A stretch of DNA of 64,000 nt from Flavobacteriaceae bacterium. Lineage in GTDB: Bacteria > Bacteroidota > Bacteroidia > Flavobacteriales > Flavobacteriaceae. The DNA lies in assembly GCA_002746415.1 (NCBI GenBank), contig NVXD01000002.1, positions 186,001-250,000 of the forward strand. The letters are read 5' to 3'. Positions within the stretch are counted from its first letter, which is position 1, and every line of letters begins with the position of its first letter. Both the position numbers and the translations under genes were made by a program. Below, piece after piece: positions 8,226-17,289 of this stretch. The notes beneath the pieces are model-generated. The model saw only the letters and a list, made by a program, of their open reading frames with translations, was not told the origin of the DNA and ran no database searches.

Positions 8226-9089
8226 TCAATGATAAATAGAAAAAAGTTCGGTTGCCTTATTATGTGCCGCTTCAAAAGGCATCCAATTGACATCTGTATC
8301 GGCTTTTATGGAAGTAAAATAGGATAACATTTTCTCTGTAGGCATATTCCCTGTAAGTTCGTCCTTAGCCATAGGACAACCTCCAAATCCTTGTATGGCT
8401 CCATCAAACCTACGACAACCTGCTTTAAAAGCCGCATCCACCTTTTCATGCCATTTATTTGGTATGGTGTGCAAGTGAGCGCCAAACTCAACCTTAGGAT
8501 ATTTAGGTATTAGATTGGAAAATAAATAGTCTATAATTTCAGGAGTAGATGTGCCTACGGTATCAGATAAGGATAAAATTTGTGCACCCATACCCGTTAG
8601 TTTCTCTGTCCACTCCCCTACTATGTCCACATTCCAAGGGTCTCCATAAGGATTGCCAAAACCCATCGAAATATAGGTGACTACTTTCTTGTTATGGGCA
8701 TCAGCCATATTTAATATTTCCTGTAATATTTCTACAGATTGCGCAATGGTTTTATGAGTATTACGCATTTGAAAGTTTTCAGAAATTGAAAAAGGATACC
8801 CCAAAAAGTCAATTTCATTATGCAGGCATGCATTTTGTGCTCCTCTAACATTTGCTACAATTGCCAATAATTTACTTTTGGTTGTAGACAAATCCAATTG
8901 AGAAAGGACCTCAGCAGTATCAATCATTTGCGGAATAGCTTTGGGAGATACAAAACTGCCAAAATCAATAGTATCAAAACCACAACCCAGCAAAGACTGA
9001 ATGTACTTTATCTTTTTATCCGTAGGAATAAAAGTCTTAATGCCTTGCATGGCATCACGTGGACATTCTATGATTTTTACGTTCTTCAA
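8226..9089 (-). CDS. Hydroxymethylglutaryl-CoA lyase
   Basis: It cleaves HMG-CoA to acetoacetate and acetyl-CoA, the last step of leucine breakdown. The HMGL-like TIM barrel begins VKIIECPRDAMQG (metal and substrate residues) and contains FDTIDFGSFVSPKAIPQM, LSLSDTVGTSTPE, the metal-binding His pair in GAHLHTIP and the catalytic-Cys loop GGCPMAKDELTGN. The TTG at 9089 gives 287 residues that start at the conserved domain. The alternative ATG at 9188 adds a Cys-rich, non-conserved 33 residues and overlaps the LysE gene by 58 bases, so I reject it. It is probably co-transcribed with the upstream LysE gene. Confidence 0.9.
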   Translation of the reverse strand: MKNVKIIECPRDAMQGIKTFIPTDKKIKYIQSLLGCGFDTIDFGSFVSPKAIPQMIDTAEVLSQLDLSTTKSKLLAIVANVRGAQNACLHNEIDFLGYPFSISENFQMRNTHKTIAQSVEILQEILNMADAHNKKVVTYISMGFGNPYGDPWNVDIVGEWTEKLTGMGAQILSLSDTVGTSTPEIIDYLFSNLIPKYPKVEFGAHLHTIPNKWHEKVDAAFKAGCRRFDGAIQGFGGCPMAKDELTGNMPTEKMLSYFTSIKADTDVNWMPFEAAHNKATELFSIYH

Positions 9090-9130
9090 AGTTTGGTTAA
9101 ATTGACAAGCTTTATCAAAATTACCATTAT

Positions 9131-9751
9131 TTATTCTGATAACAGCACATAGGCGGCAATGCCCACAAACACAAAAACTTGAAGCCATTTTAAAAATACC
9201 CTTGCTTTTGAGTGTTTTTCAAAATAAGTAGAAATTGACCCTGCAAGTAATGCAATCAAACTAAAAACCACAAAAGATACCCCCATAAACAATCCTCCCA
9301 AGATAAAGAACTGCCATACCGTAGACATCTCGGCACTGAATAAGAAGCCAGGAAAAAAGGCCAAAAAGAAAATTGTAACTTTAGGATTCAGCACATTCAT
9401 GATAAATCCTTGCCTAAACAATCCCCATAAGCTCTTTTTAGGCATATCATTGGATGTGTTGAATGACAAGTCACTTTTATAGGCTTTGTAGGCTAAGAAT
9501 AGCAGGTAGATTGCACCAAACAGTTTTATGATAAAGAACAGTTTGTCATTTTCTTTGATAATAACTGAGACCCCAAAAGCCAACAAGGTGGTATGTACCA
9601 AACAGCCAGAAATGAGTCCCACTACCGTTGCCAAACCATACTTCTTTCCATTGACAATGCTCTGCATCATTACATAAATATTGTCAGGACCGGGAGCAAT
9701 TGCCAAAGTAGCTGTTGCAAAGCAAAAAGTATAAAGTATTTCGTAATTCAT
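9131..9751 (-). CDS. LysE-family amino-acid/metabolite exporter
   Basis: A 206-residue inner-membrane protein with about six helices. The family signature APGPDNIYVMMQSIVNGKKYG is present near residues 17-36, followed by GLISGCLVHT. The mid-protein segment LRQGFIMNVLNPKVTIFFLAFFPGF is the conserved LysE N-P-K motif. It probably exports an amino acid or homoserine lactone-like solute; the substrate is not predictable. The ATG at 9751 (MNYEILYTF) is preferred over 9784, which adds an extra stretch before the first helix. It sits just upstream of the HMG-CoA lyase gene on the same strand. Confidence 0.88.
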   Translation of the reverse strand: MNYEILYTFCFATATLAIAPGPDNIYVMMQSIVNGKKYGLATVVGLISGCLVHTTLLAFGVSVIIKENDKLFFIIKLFGAIYLLFLAYKAYKSDLSFNTSNDMPKKSLWGLFRQGFIMNVLNPKVTIFFLAFFPGFLFSAEMSTVWQFFILGGLFMGVSFVVFSLIALLAGSISTYFEKHSKARVFLKWLQVFVFVGIAAYVLLSE

Positions 9752-9883
9752 TAATAATAAAGCAAATAAGTGTAAGTCATTCAAAGACTAGTTGGATACT
9801 GCATGACAAAATACAATTTCTTAAATAGAGGCCTAGATATAAGCAATATACAGCACAATAATGGTCTATAAATTCTATATTAG

Positions 9884-9914
9884 TGAAATAAAGTGTGTAA
9901 TGCGCTTTATTTCA
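9884..9914. repeat. 10-bp inverted repeat
   Basis: TGAAATAAAG and CTTTATTTCA are perfect arms around an 11-base loop in the 402-base gap between the LysE gene and the Rieske gene. No T-tract follows, so its role is unclear; it may be an operator. Confidence 0.45.
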
Positions 9915-9963
9915 ACGTTGTGGTCAAAGTAAAATCCACAGTATTAATGATGAGAATTAAGAT

Positions 9964-10116
9964 ATGGTCTTAAACTATATTCAGTGGAATCCTGACCCCG
10001 AAATAATAAATATTTTCGGATTCTCTCTTCGATACTATGGACTCCTTTTCGCTGGTGGAATTATTTTATCCTTCTACATTTTGGGATGGATTTTTAAGAG
10101 AGAAAATAGCACATAA
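9964..10116 (+). pseudogene. Truncated lgt remnant (prolipoprotein diacylglyceryl transferase N terminus)
   Basis: A 50-codon frame encodes IQWNPDPEIINIFG followed by FSLRYYGLLFAGGIIL and YILGWIFKREN, then stops. This corresponds to the first membrane segment of flavobacterial Lgt, which normally runs to about 280 or more residues. The conserved HGGL and RxGN parts are absent. It is therefore a fragment and not a working enzyme; the true lgt must lie elsewhere because the gene is generally essential for lipoprotein makers. The rest of the gap (9785-10186) holds only the inverted repeat at 9884. Confidence 0.75.
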
Positions 10117-10186
10117 CAAGGTGTATAATTAATTGGAGTATAGCTGATGAACCTAAAGTCTAGATGAAATTGAAAATCACTAAATA

Positions 10187-11284
10187 ATGGCAGATAAGTT
10201 TTTTATAGATTCAGACATAAAGAAAGCAGAAACATTGCCTGCACATTTTTACAAAAGTCAAGAAGTATTTGACCAATTGAAAGAAAATGTTTTTGTAAAA
10301 TCGTGGCAATGGATAGGCGATGAAAACACCCTAGTTCCTTTGTCCGAAAGTGTGTATCCGTTTGTCTTGCTAGAAAATTATTTAACCGAACCGCTCTTGG
10401 TTGTTCGTGATAAGGAAAACAAAACAAAATGTTTAACCAATGTATGTACACATCGTGGGAACTTGGTTATTCATAACCCAGGAAAAGCTAAAGACTTGAT
10501 GTGTAGGTACCACGGCAGAAGGTTTGGGCTAGATGGTAAATTCAAAAAAATGCCAGAATTTAATGAAGCTGAAAACTTTCCAAGGCCCTGCGATAACCTC
10601 CATGAATTCTCCCTTAAAAAACTAGGCGCTCATTTATTTGTTGGACTAGATCCTGCTTTTGATTTTTCTGAAGTCCTTAAAGTCATGAAGGAACGAATTG
10701 GTTTTTTACCTCTAAACGAATTTAAATTAAATGAAACTTTAAACAAGGAGTATATTGTCAATTGCCATTGGGCACTGTATTGCGATAATTATTTAGAAGG
10801 ATTTCATATTCCATTTGTTCACGAAGACTTAAATGCTGTTTTAGATTACGGAAGCTATACCACGGAATTATATGAGCATGTAAATCTTCAAATTGGCTAT
10901 TCTGAAGGCGGCGAGGAAGTTTTTGATTTACCAGAAGGACATGTAGATTATGGTAAAAATGTTGCTGCATATTATTATTGGATATTCCCAAATATGATGT
11001 TCAATTTCTATCCATGGGGTTTATCGATAAACATTATTAAGCCTCTAAGTATCAATAAAACTAAAGTATCTTTTATCACCTATGTTTACGATGAAACAAA
11101 ATTGAATGCAGGGGCAGGTGCACTTTTAGATAAAGTCGAGCGTGAGGACGAATTTGTAGTGGAGGGCGTTCAAAAAGGCCTACAGTCTCGCTTTTATAAG
11201 GCAGGTAGATTTTCACCTACTATGGAAAAAGGAGTGCATCATTTCCACAGACTGCTTGCAAAATATATGAATAACGGAAATTAA
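10187..11284 (+). CDS. Rieske non-heme iron oxygenase, alpha subunit-like
   Basis: A 365-residue cytoplasmic oxygenase. The N-terminal Rieske [2Fe-2S] domain has the ligands Cys-x-His (CTHRG) and Cys-x2-His (CRYHGRRFG) about 17 residues apart. The catalytic domain has the mononuclear iron motif DNYLEGFHIPFVH, with the bridging Asp and two His ligands. The family hydroxylates aromatics or quaternary amines such as choline or carnitine; the substrate is not predictable here. No reductase or beta subunit is adjacent, so electrons must come from a distant partner. It sits between the lgt and APC fragments and may have arrived or survived in a rearranged segment. Confidence 0.88.
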   Translation: MADKFFIDSDIKKAETLPAHFYKSQEVFDQLKENVFVKSWQWIGDENTLVPLSESVYPFVLLENYLTEPLLVVRDKENKTKCLTNVCTHRGNLVIHNPGKAKDLMCRYHGRRFGLDGKFKKMPEFNEAENFPRPCDNLHEFSLKKLGAHLFVGLDPAFDFSEVLKVMKERIGFLPLNEFKLNETLNKEYIVNCHWALYCDNYLEGFHIPFVHEDLNAVLDYGSYTTELYEHVNLQIGYSEGGEEVFDLPEGHVDYGKNVAAYYYWIFPNMMFNFYPWGLSINIIKPLSINKTKVSFITYVYDETKLNAGAGALLDKVEREDEFVVEGVQKGLQSRFYKAGRFSPTMEKGVHHFHRLLAKYMNNGN

Positions 11285-11575
11285 ATATCTTATAAAACTA
11301 AACTCAACCTACTATGGCCAGTACAAATTAAGGATAAAGGATTAAAACGTGTTGTTGGTGTATTTGGCTTGTCTGTCAACATTATTAACATAACCGTAGG
11401 TGCAGGTATTTTTGCACTGCCGGCAATTATTGGTGTGGAACTGGGTGCATTTAGTGTTTATGCTTATCTATTTTGTGGTATTATGATGGCCACCATAATG
11501 CTTTGTTATGCCGAAATTGGTACGCGCATTACAAATACAGGTGGCAGTTATGCTTATAGCATCTTATTTTTTTAA
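11285..11575 (+). pseudogene. Truncated APC-family amino-acid permease
   Basis: The frame opens three bases after the Rieske stop and reads KLNLLWPVQIKDKGLKRVVG, then FGLSVNIINITVGAGIFALP, then the second helix and GTRITNTGGSYAY, and stops. These are the first two or so helices of an amino acid-polyamine-organocation permease, normally about 12 helices and 430 residues. There is no ATG before the conserved part. An ATA at 11285 stands where a start would be expected, consistent with an ATG-to-ATA change. Only a weak internal TTG at 11369 could start a 68-residue peptide. The gene is broken at both ends. Confidence 0.72.
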
Positions 11576-11674
11576 CACTATTCATATTTTAAAAGTAATT
11601 GCTACACTTATTAGAGGTAAATCCAAAAAAAATCAGATATTATAGGATTATTATTCAAAGGATAATGTAAGCAT

Positions 11675-13996
11675 ATGAAAATTGAACAAAATAAATGGTT
11701 GAGAGGACGTTTTCTTAAAATTATTGGATTGGCGAGTTTACTTCTTTTTTTTGGCGCCTGTAAACAAGAGCAAAAAAATAAAGTAATAGAAGAACAATTA
11801 GTAGATAAGGTCTATCCCCTACTGGATACGGAAAATTCTAGATGGTTCTTTTTCTCTTCTGCAAGCCGTCCTTTTGGCATGGTAAACCTTAGTCCAGATA
11901 CAGAAATTAAAGGTGCATGGGGTAGCGGATACCGCTATAAAACAGATACCATTAAAGGTTTTAGCCATATCCATGCCTGGCAAATGGCTGGACTTTCAGT
12001 TATGCCGGTTACCCTTAATTCAGATAAGGCAAGCATTTTTTCTGATTTTTACTCCAAATTTAGTCATGAAACGGAACAAATTACGCCGGGTTATCATTCC
12101 TTAACCCTAGACCGATATCATATCAACACAACCCTAACCAGTTCTAAAAGGGTGGGTTTCCATAAATATCAATTTCCGGAAGCATCAGAGAAGGGCATCT
12201 TATTTAACTTAAATACTTTTTTAGGCCCTTGTGAGAATATTGACGGCAGCTTGACTAAGATTACTAATAAAGAATTCTCGGGTACTTTTATTATGACCCC
12301 TACCAGAAGAAGGCCCAAACCCTTAAAAGTGTTTTTTAAAGCCCAACTCAATTCGCCAATTGAGAAAATTACCAAGGATGATACTACCGGTAATTATTTA
12401 CTGCAATTGAGCAATGCCTCTGAAGAAGTCCTAATGAAAATTGGTATTTCCTACACTTCTCTAGCAAATGCAACAGCCAATATAGCAGCTGAAATTCCAC
12501 ACTGGAACTTTAATGAGGTCGTTACTGATGCCAAAGAGGAGTGGAATACGATGTTAGGGAGAATACAAATTAAAGGAGGTACAACAACTGCGCAAAGGAG
12601 ATTTTATACAGATTTATGGCATTCCTTACAAGGTAGAAGAACCATAAGTGACGCTAATGGTGCTTACCCCGATTATACAGGGGAAAATTTTAGAATTGGT
12701 CAGTTACCTTTAGATGCCGTTGGAAAGCCAAAATTCAACCATTATAATTCCGATTCGTTCTGGGGTGCACAATGGACTATCAATACCCTTTGGGGTCTGG
12801 TGTATCCAGATATAATGAATGAGTTCACACAATCTCTAATGCAATATTATAAAGATGGAGGGGCTATTCCTAGAGGACCTTCTGGTGGTAACTATACCTT
12901 TGTAATGACAGGCGCATCCTCAACTCCATTTATTGTAAGTGCAATTCAAAAAGGGATTGTTAATCATGGTATTGATTCTATTTATCTGGCATTGAAAAAA
13001 AATCATTCTGTTGGGGGGATTATGGAAAAAGCAGGATATGAGCATAACACCAATTTAGGAGGGGGTTTTTCTTATTATTTAAAAAATGGTTATGCCCCAA
13101 GTCCAATACCAGAAGGCGATTTTGGATTGCATCAAGATGGTTCTGGTTTAACTTTAGAATACGCTTATCAAGACTGGACATTGGCGCAATTGGCTAAAAA
13201 AATGAACCTAACAGAGGATTATACCTATTTTTTAAAGAGAGCAAAAAATTATCAAAATGTCTTTAATAAAGAGAAAGGCTGGATGAGCGCCAAAGATGTT
13301 TCAGGTAACTGGCTAGCATCTTTTGATCCTTATGAATACGAACAGGGCTTTGTAGAAGCTAACCCAGCACAAGCTACCTGGTTTGTGCCTCATGATTTAG
13401 AGGGCTTGGCAACATTAATGGGTGGAAAAGAAAAAGCGGTGGAAAAATTACAAACACAGTTTACCAAGGCGGCAGAATTAAATTTTACTTCTGGTAGTTC
13501 CCATGAAAAGGAATTACATCCAGAATTTAAACGGATTCCCATAAATTATGGCAATCAACCTGCTATACAAACCGCTTTTATTTTTAATTTTCTTGACCGG
13601 CCAGAATTAACGCAGTATTGGAGTAGAGCGGTTATTCAAAAAAGTTTTAGTGGACTTTCCCCTAGTACTGGTTATAGTGGTGATGAAGACCAAGGACTTA
13701 TGGGAAGTTTAAACGTATTGATGAAAATAGGGCTCTTTCAAATGAATGGAGGAACTGATGAAGATCCTACCTACCAAATAGGCAGTCCAATATTTGATGA
13801 AGTTGTTATAAAATTGCATCCAAAATATTATGCAGATAGCACTTTTACCATTAAAGCAGCTCAAACTAGTCCACAGGATATCTACGTTAAGGGTATCACC
13901 TTGAATAATAAAGAGATTACAAACTTTAGTTTATCCCATAGTGATATTGTTAAAGGCGGAGAATTAGTTTTAAAAATGTCTCCATCCCCAGATTAA
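11675..13996 (+). CDS. GH92-family alpha-mannosidase lipoprotein
   Basis: A 773-residue glycoside hydrolase family 92 protein, calcium-dependent exo-acting alpha-mannosidases in characterised members. The N terminus has a lipoprotein signal ending LFFGAC (Cys about residue 29), so it is anchored to the outer or periplasmic membrane. The N-terminal beta-sandwich contains FSHIHAWQMAGLSVMPV. The (alpha/alpha)6 barrel contains DSFWGAQWTINTLWGLVYP and ends with GYSGDEDQGLMGS, the family's acidic catalytic loop. There is no SusC/SusD pair nearby, so this is not a classic polysaccharide locus. Likely substrate: alpha-mannosides of glycoproteins or glycans. Confidence 0.9.
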   Translation: MKIEQNKWLRGRFLKIIGLASLLLFFGACKQEQKNKVIEEQLVDKVYPLLDTENSRWFFFSSASRPFGMVNLSPDTEIKGAWGSGYRYKTDTIKGFSHIHAWQMAGLSVMPVTLNSDKASIFSDFYSKFSHETEQITPGYHSLTLDRYHINTTLTSSKRVGFHKYQFPEASEKGILFNLNTFLGPCENIDGSLTKITNKEFSGTFIMTPTRRRPKPLKVFFKAQLNSPIEKITKDDTTGNYLLQLSNASEEVLMKIGISYTSLANATANIAAEIPHWNFNEVVTDAKEEWNTMLGRIQIKGGTTTAQRRFYTDLWHSLQGRRTISDANGAYPDYTGENFRIGQLPLDAVGKPKFNHYNSDSFWGAQWTINTLWGLVYPDIMNEFTQSLMQYYKDGGAIPRGPSGGNYTFVMTGASSTPFIVSAIQKGIVNHGIDSIYLALKKNHSVGGIMEKAGYEHNTNLGGGFSYYLKNGYAPSPIPEGDFGLHQDGSGLTLEYAYQDWTLAQLAKKMNLTEDYTYFLKRAKNYQNVFNKEKGWMSAKDVSGNWLASFDPYEYEQGFVEANPAQATWFVPHDLEGLATLMGGKEKAVEKLQTQFTKAAELNFTSGSSHEKELHPEFKRIPINYGNQPAIQTAFIFNFLDRPELTQYWSRAVIQKSFSGLSPSTGYSGDEDQGLMGSLNVLMKIGLFQMNGGTDEDPTYQIGSPIFDEVVIKLHPKYYADSTFTIKAAQTSPQDIYVKGITLNNKEITNFSLSHSDIVKGGELVLKMSPSPD

Positions 13997-14189
13997 TTCT
14001 AGTAACGATACCCTGTAAAAAGAAGGAAGGCTATAACAGGATAGGGAAAGGCGAACAACATACATCAATAATTGTTGGTACATGATAACTTCCAAAAATC
14101 TTCACTGATTTTCTATTTGGTTTGTATTTGCTAAATTAGTTTCTTAATCCATCTAACTAACCCTTTACAAGACAATTGGCAACATAAAA

Positions 14190-14936
14190 ATGAAAATTAC
14201 AAAATACCTCATAGTACTACTAACACTATTTTCAATTACATCTTGTAGAACAGATATCAAGAAAACAGCTAGTAATAAGGCCACAAATTTTAAAGTGGAA
14301 TATAGTGGAGCATTAAAGAACATGATGTTTAAAGGAGATATTGCTGCAAAAGTTACCTTAGAAAAATTTAAAAAAACGGAACATTTTTATGCCCTTGGGG
14401 CTATTGAAAATCTTAAAGGTGAAATTCAAATATTTGACAGCAAGCCGTTTCATTCAATTGTTATAGATAGCTCCCTGACCTTTGACAACTCATTTGACAA
14501 AAAGGCAACACTACTTGTTTATGCATCCGTACCCAAATGGAAATCAATATCTATCCCTGAAAATATTGTCACTAGCAAGCAACTAGAAAGCTACATAGCG
14601 CAAACAGCTAAGGAAAATCAAATAAACATTAATTACCCGTTTCCTTTTTTAATAGAGGGCGCAACAAAATCCATAGATTGGCACGTCATCAATTGGAAAG
14701 ATGGGGATAAAGAACATACACATGAAAAACACAAAAGTTCAGGATTGCATGGAACCATAAATAATACATCCGTAACAATGCTGGGGTTCTATTCCAGTGC
14801 GCATCATGCAATCTTTACACATCACTCGACTAACATGCACATTCATGTTCAAACAGTAGACCACAAAATAGCTGGACATGTTGATGGTTTAACCTTAAGA
14901 AAAGGAATGGTTTTAAAAATACCAGACATCAAATAA
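14190..14936 (+). CDS. Acetolactate decarboxylase-like lipoprotein
   Basis: A 248-residue protein with a lipoprotein signal (LLTLFSITSC, Cys about 19). The rest resembles the alpha-acetolactate decarboxylase family (BudA/AlsD), a zinc enzyme that makes acetoin. The metal-ligand pattern His-x-His-x10-His is present as His217, His219 and His230 in NMHIHVQTVDHKIAGHVDG, the same spacing as in the Brevibacillus enzyme. FHSIVIDSSLTF and FPFLIEGATKSIDWHVINW also fit the family. An exported form would not see cytoplasmic acetolactate, so the real substrate may differ. Its neighbours are catabolic and exported proteins. Confidence 0.75.
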   Translation: MKITKYLIVLLTLFSITSCRTDIKKTASNKATNFKVEYSGALKNMMFKGDIAAKVTLEKFKKTEHFYALGAIENLKGEIQIFDSKPFHSIVIDSSLTFDNSFDKKATLLVYASVPKWKSISIPENIVTSKQLESYIAQTAKENQININYPFPFLIEGATKSIDWHVINWKDGDKEHTHEKHKSSGLHGTINNTSVTMLGFYSSAHHAIFTHHSTNMHIHVQTVDHKIAGHVDGLTLRKGMVLKIPDIK

Positions 14937-14979
14937 AAAATGATTGAAAAAGGAATGATTCCTCAAATTAATAACCATC

Positions 14980-15972
14980 ATGAACAACAAAATAAAATTT
15001 GTAATTATAGGAAAAGGAAATATTGCAAACACCTATATTTCTGCCATCCGGAATATTGAGAATGCCGATGTAGTTGCAGTGCTATCAAGAACAAAAAATA
15101 CCCTTAAGGATTATCTTGAGCTACCTTCATTTCAATCTTTAGCGGAAATAGATATAGATTTTGATGCTGTAATCATCTGTACTCCGAATGGCCTTCATCA
15201 TGTTAGCGCTATTGAAGCAGCAGCATTGGGGAAGCATGTCTTATGTGAAAAACCAATTGACATTACCCTAGAAGCAATAGACAAGATGATTGCATCTTGT
15301 AACGCAAATAAGGTAAAACTTGCCGTGGTATATCAGCGTAGGTATAGCTCTGACAATCCAATTGTAAAGAAATTGATTGATGAAAATAAACTGGGTAAAA
15401 TATTTTCGGTAGCCTTATCAGTTAAAAATTATCGAGATGATGGGTATTATAATTCTTCGCCCTACAGGGGTACCTATAAAATTGATGGTGGTGGTCCCTT
15501 CATTCAACAAGCCTCTCATTATATTGACTTATATTATTGGTATTTTGGTAAACCTAGCAAACTTATAAGCCAGATGGGCACTTTTGTGCATGATATAGAG
15601 GTGGAAGACCATGGTGCGGCTATTTGTCTTCATCCGTCTGGAATGATTGGCACCATTACTGCTTCAACTGCTACAAAACCAGGATTCCCAGCGAAAATGG
15701 AAATCTATACAGATAAGGGATATCTTATATTAGAGAATGATATCATCACCCAATGGGATATTGACGGTTTGGAAAATCCAACAGCACAAGAATCAAATAA
15801 AAATACGCATACGGGAGCCGCGACAGCTGCCGTTGATGATACTACAAATCATGAGCTAGTGATACAGGATTTTATTGAAGCAATTGAGACTGGTAGAGAT
15901 GCCTTAGTTACAGGGGAGTCAGCTAGAAATGCTACTGAAATCATCTTGGATATTTATAATAATCAATTTTAA
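14980..15972 (+). CDS. Gfo/Idh/MocA-family NAD(P)-dependent oxidoreductase
   Basis: A 330-residue cytoplasmic sugar oxidoreductase. The Rossmann fold begins FVIIGKGNIANTYISAI, with the GxGxxA-like turn. The hallmark CEKPID motif is near residue 90. The C-terminal alpha/beta domain contains VVYQRRY and the catalytic-His segment GGGPFIQQASHYIDLYYW. The family oxidises or reduces sugars, inositols or sugar-nucleotide derivatives; the variant here recalls the WlbA-like UDP-sugar enzymes, but the substrate is not fixed. It begins 43 bases after the acetolactate-decarboxylase-like gene, probably in one operon. Confidence 0.88.
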   Translation: MNNKIKFVIIGKGNIANTYISAIRNIENADVVAVLSRTKNTLKDYLELPSFQSLAEIDIDFDAVIICTPNGLHHVSAIEAAALGKHVLCEKPIDITLEAIDKMIASCNANKVKLAVVYQRRYSSDNPIVKKLIDENKLGKIFSVALSVKNYRDDGYYNSSPYRGTYKIDGGGPFIQQASHYIDLYYWYFGKPSKLISQMGTFVHDIEVEDHGAAICLHPSGMIGTITASTATKPGFPAKMEIYTDKGYLILENDIITQWDIDGLENPTAQESNKNTHTGAATAAVDDTTNHELVIQDFIEAIETGRDALVTGESARNATEIILDIYNNQF

Positions 15973-16015
15973 TAGAAGTAATTAGTCAGTTTGGAACATA
16001 AACCACCTCAACATC

Positions 16016-17035
16016 ATGAAATTAAAATTAGCAGTAGCGTTCGGAATTTTATTTTTATTGACGGTCTCTTGCGATACACAGAAAACTCGTTCCATGAACA
16101 TCTATTGGATAGACGTTGAAGGAGGAACAGCAACGCTCATTGTTACCCCAAGTGGCCAATCTGTCCTTATGGATGCTGGCTGGCCTACTGAAGAGGAACG
16201 TGATGCGAAACGCATTGTTGCTGCAATGGAAAATGCTGGAATCACCGAAATAGACTACTTCCTTGTCTCTCATTTTCATGATGATCATATTGGTGGACTA
16301 CCAGCGCTGGCTAAGCGAGTTCCAATTGGTCAATTCTATGATTATGGAAATGGTATAGAACAAAACAACGAAAGTATCCAAAAAGGTTTAGATGATTATA
16401 TTGCTACCGCCAAAGAGAATCGGCATATTACTGTGGCAGGTGACAAACTTCCTTTGACTGGAATTGACTTTACTTTCGTTGCTTCCCATGGAGGCGTACT
16501 TAATCAGGGACTGGCTAATCCCGAATCAAATACACGCTGTGACAATGCGACATTTCCCTCAGAATTTAACCTTGAGAACTCCCAAAGCCTAGGGTATATA
16601 CTTTCATTGGGAGAATTTCAATTTCTTAATCTTGGTGACCTCACCGAAAACATTCAGCATAAACTCGCCTGCCCCACCAACTTATTAGGAATTGTAGATC
16701 TTTATCAGGTTCCACATCATGGTGATGATTTAGCTCCTCAACTTAATATAGCAATAGCCCCAACCGTTGCAGTAATCAACAATGGAGCTCATAAAGGTGG
16801 AGGTCCCGAGGGTTTTGAAGTCATCAGTGCTATTCCAAGTATCAAGGAGATTTGGCAATTGCACAGGGGCCTAACTACAGATGATGCACACAGTGCATCG
16901 GCACAAAAGACGGCAAATCTCACTGAAGAAAATGATGCCGGTCATTGGATCAAAGCCACAGTATCCGCTGATGGCTCTAGCTATACCATAGAAAACGGTC
17001 GAAACGGCCACAGCGAGCAATATTTAACAAAATAG
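16016..17035 (+). CDS. MBL-fold hydrolase lipoprotein (ComEC/Rec2-like)
   Basis: A 339-residue exported metallo-beta-lactamase-fold protein. The lipoprotein signal ends LLTVSC (Cys about 19). The dinuclear metal motif is SHFHDDHIGG near residues 85-94, with later ligands in LNLGDLTE and VPHHGDD. The order matches the ComEC/Rec2-type group, whose members cleave phosphodiesters or other bonds. The substrate is unknown. It lies 43 bases after the Gfo/Idh gene and so probably belongs to the same transcript. Confidence 0.85.
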   Translation: MKLKLAVAFGILFLLTVSCDTQKTRSMNIYWIDVEGGTATLIVTPSGQSVLMDAGWPTEEERDAKRIVAAMENAGITEIDYFLVSHFHDDHIGGLPALAKRVPIGQFYDYGNGIEQNNESIQKGLDDYIATAKENRHITVAGDKLPLTGIDFTFVASHGGVLNQGLANPESNTRCDNATFPSEFNLENSQSLGYILSLGEFQFLNLGDLTENIQHKLACPTNLLGIVDLYQVPHHGDDLAPQLNIAIAPTVAVINNGAHKGGGPEGFEVISAIPSIKEIWQLHRGLTTDDAHSASAQKTANLTEENDAGHWIKATVSADGSSYTIENGRNGHSEQYLTK

Positions 17036-17152
17036 GGGTGTTAAATTATTTGCAAAGTGCCTCTAAATCAGGTATTTTTAAAAAAATATACCGTCAGCGA
17101 GTCGCCCTAAAGGGACGTTTTTAAAAGGACACTACCATACTAAATTTAGAAA

Positions 17153-17289
17153 ATGAAAAAATATTTTTTACTGGACTACTATCTACTTTACTTTTTTATA
17201 GCTGTACCTCATCAAAGCAAGAAACGAATAAACCACGTATCATTATCAGTTCAGATATTGGAGGTACGGATCCGGATGATAACCAATCC
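17153..17289 (+). other. Frameshifted 5' end of the DUF1593 gene
   Basis: The ATG at 17153 opens a frame that ends within the next gene's start region. One base out of phase, the DNA encodes a complete lipoprotein signal (FFTGLLSTLLFYSC) followed by SSKQETNKPRIIISSDIGG and TDPDDNQS, continuous with the CDS at 17290. One extra base in the A6 run (17156-17161) or the T6 run (17164-17169) would restore a full gene. Either the gene is broken or the assembly has a homopolymer error. Confidence 0.75.

Noticed and set aside
9089-9188. Longer start of HMG-CoA lyase at 9188
   Set aside because: The added 33 residues are Cys-rich and not family-like, and they overlap the end of the LysE gene; the TTG at 9089 gives the normal length.
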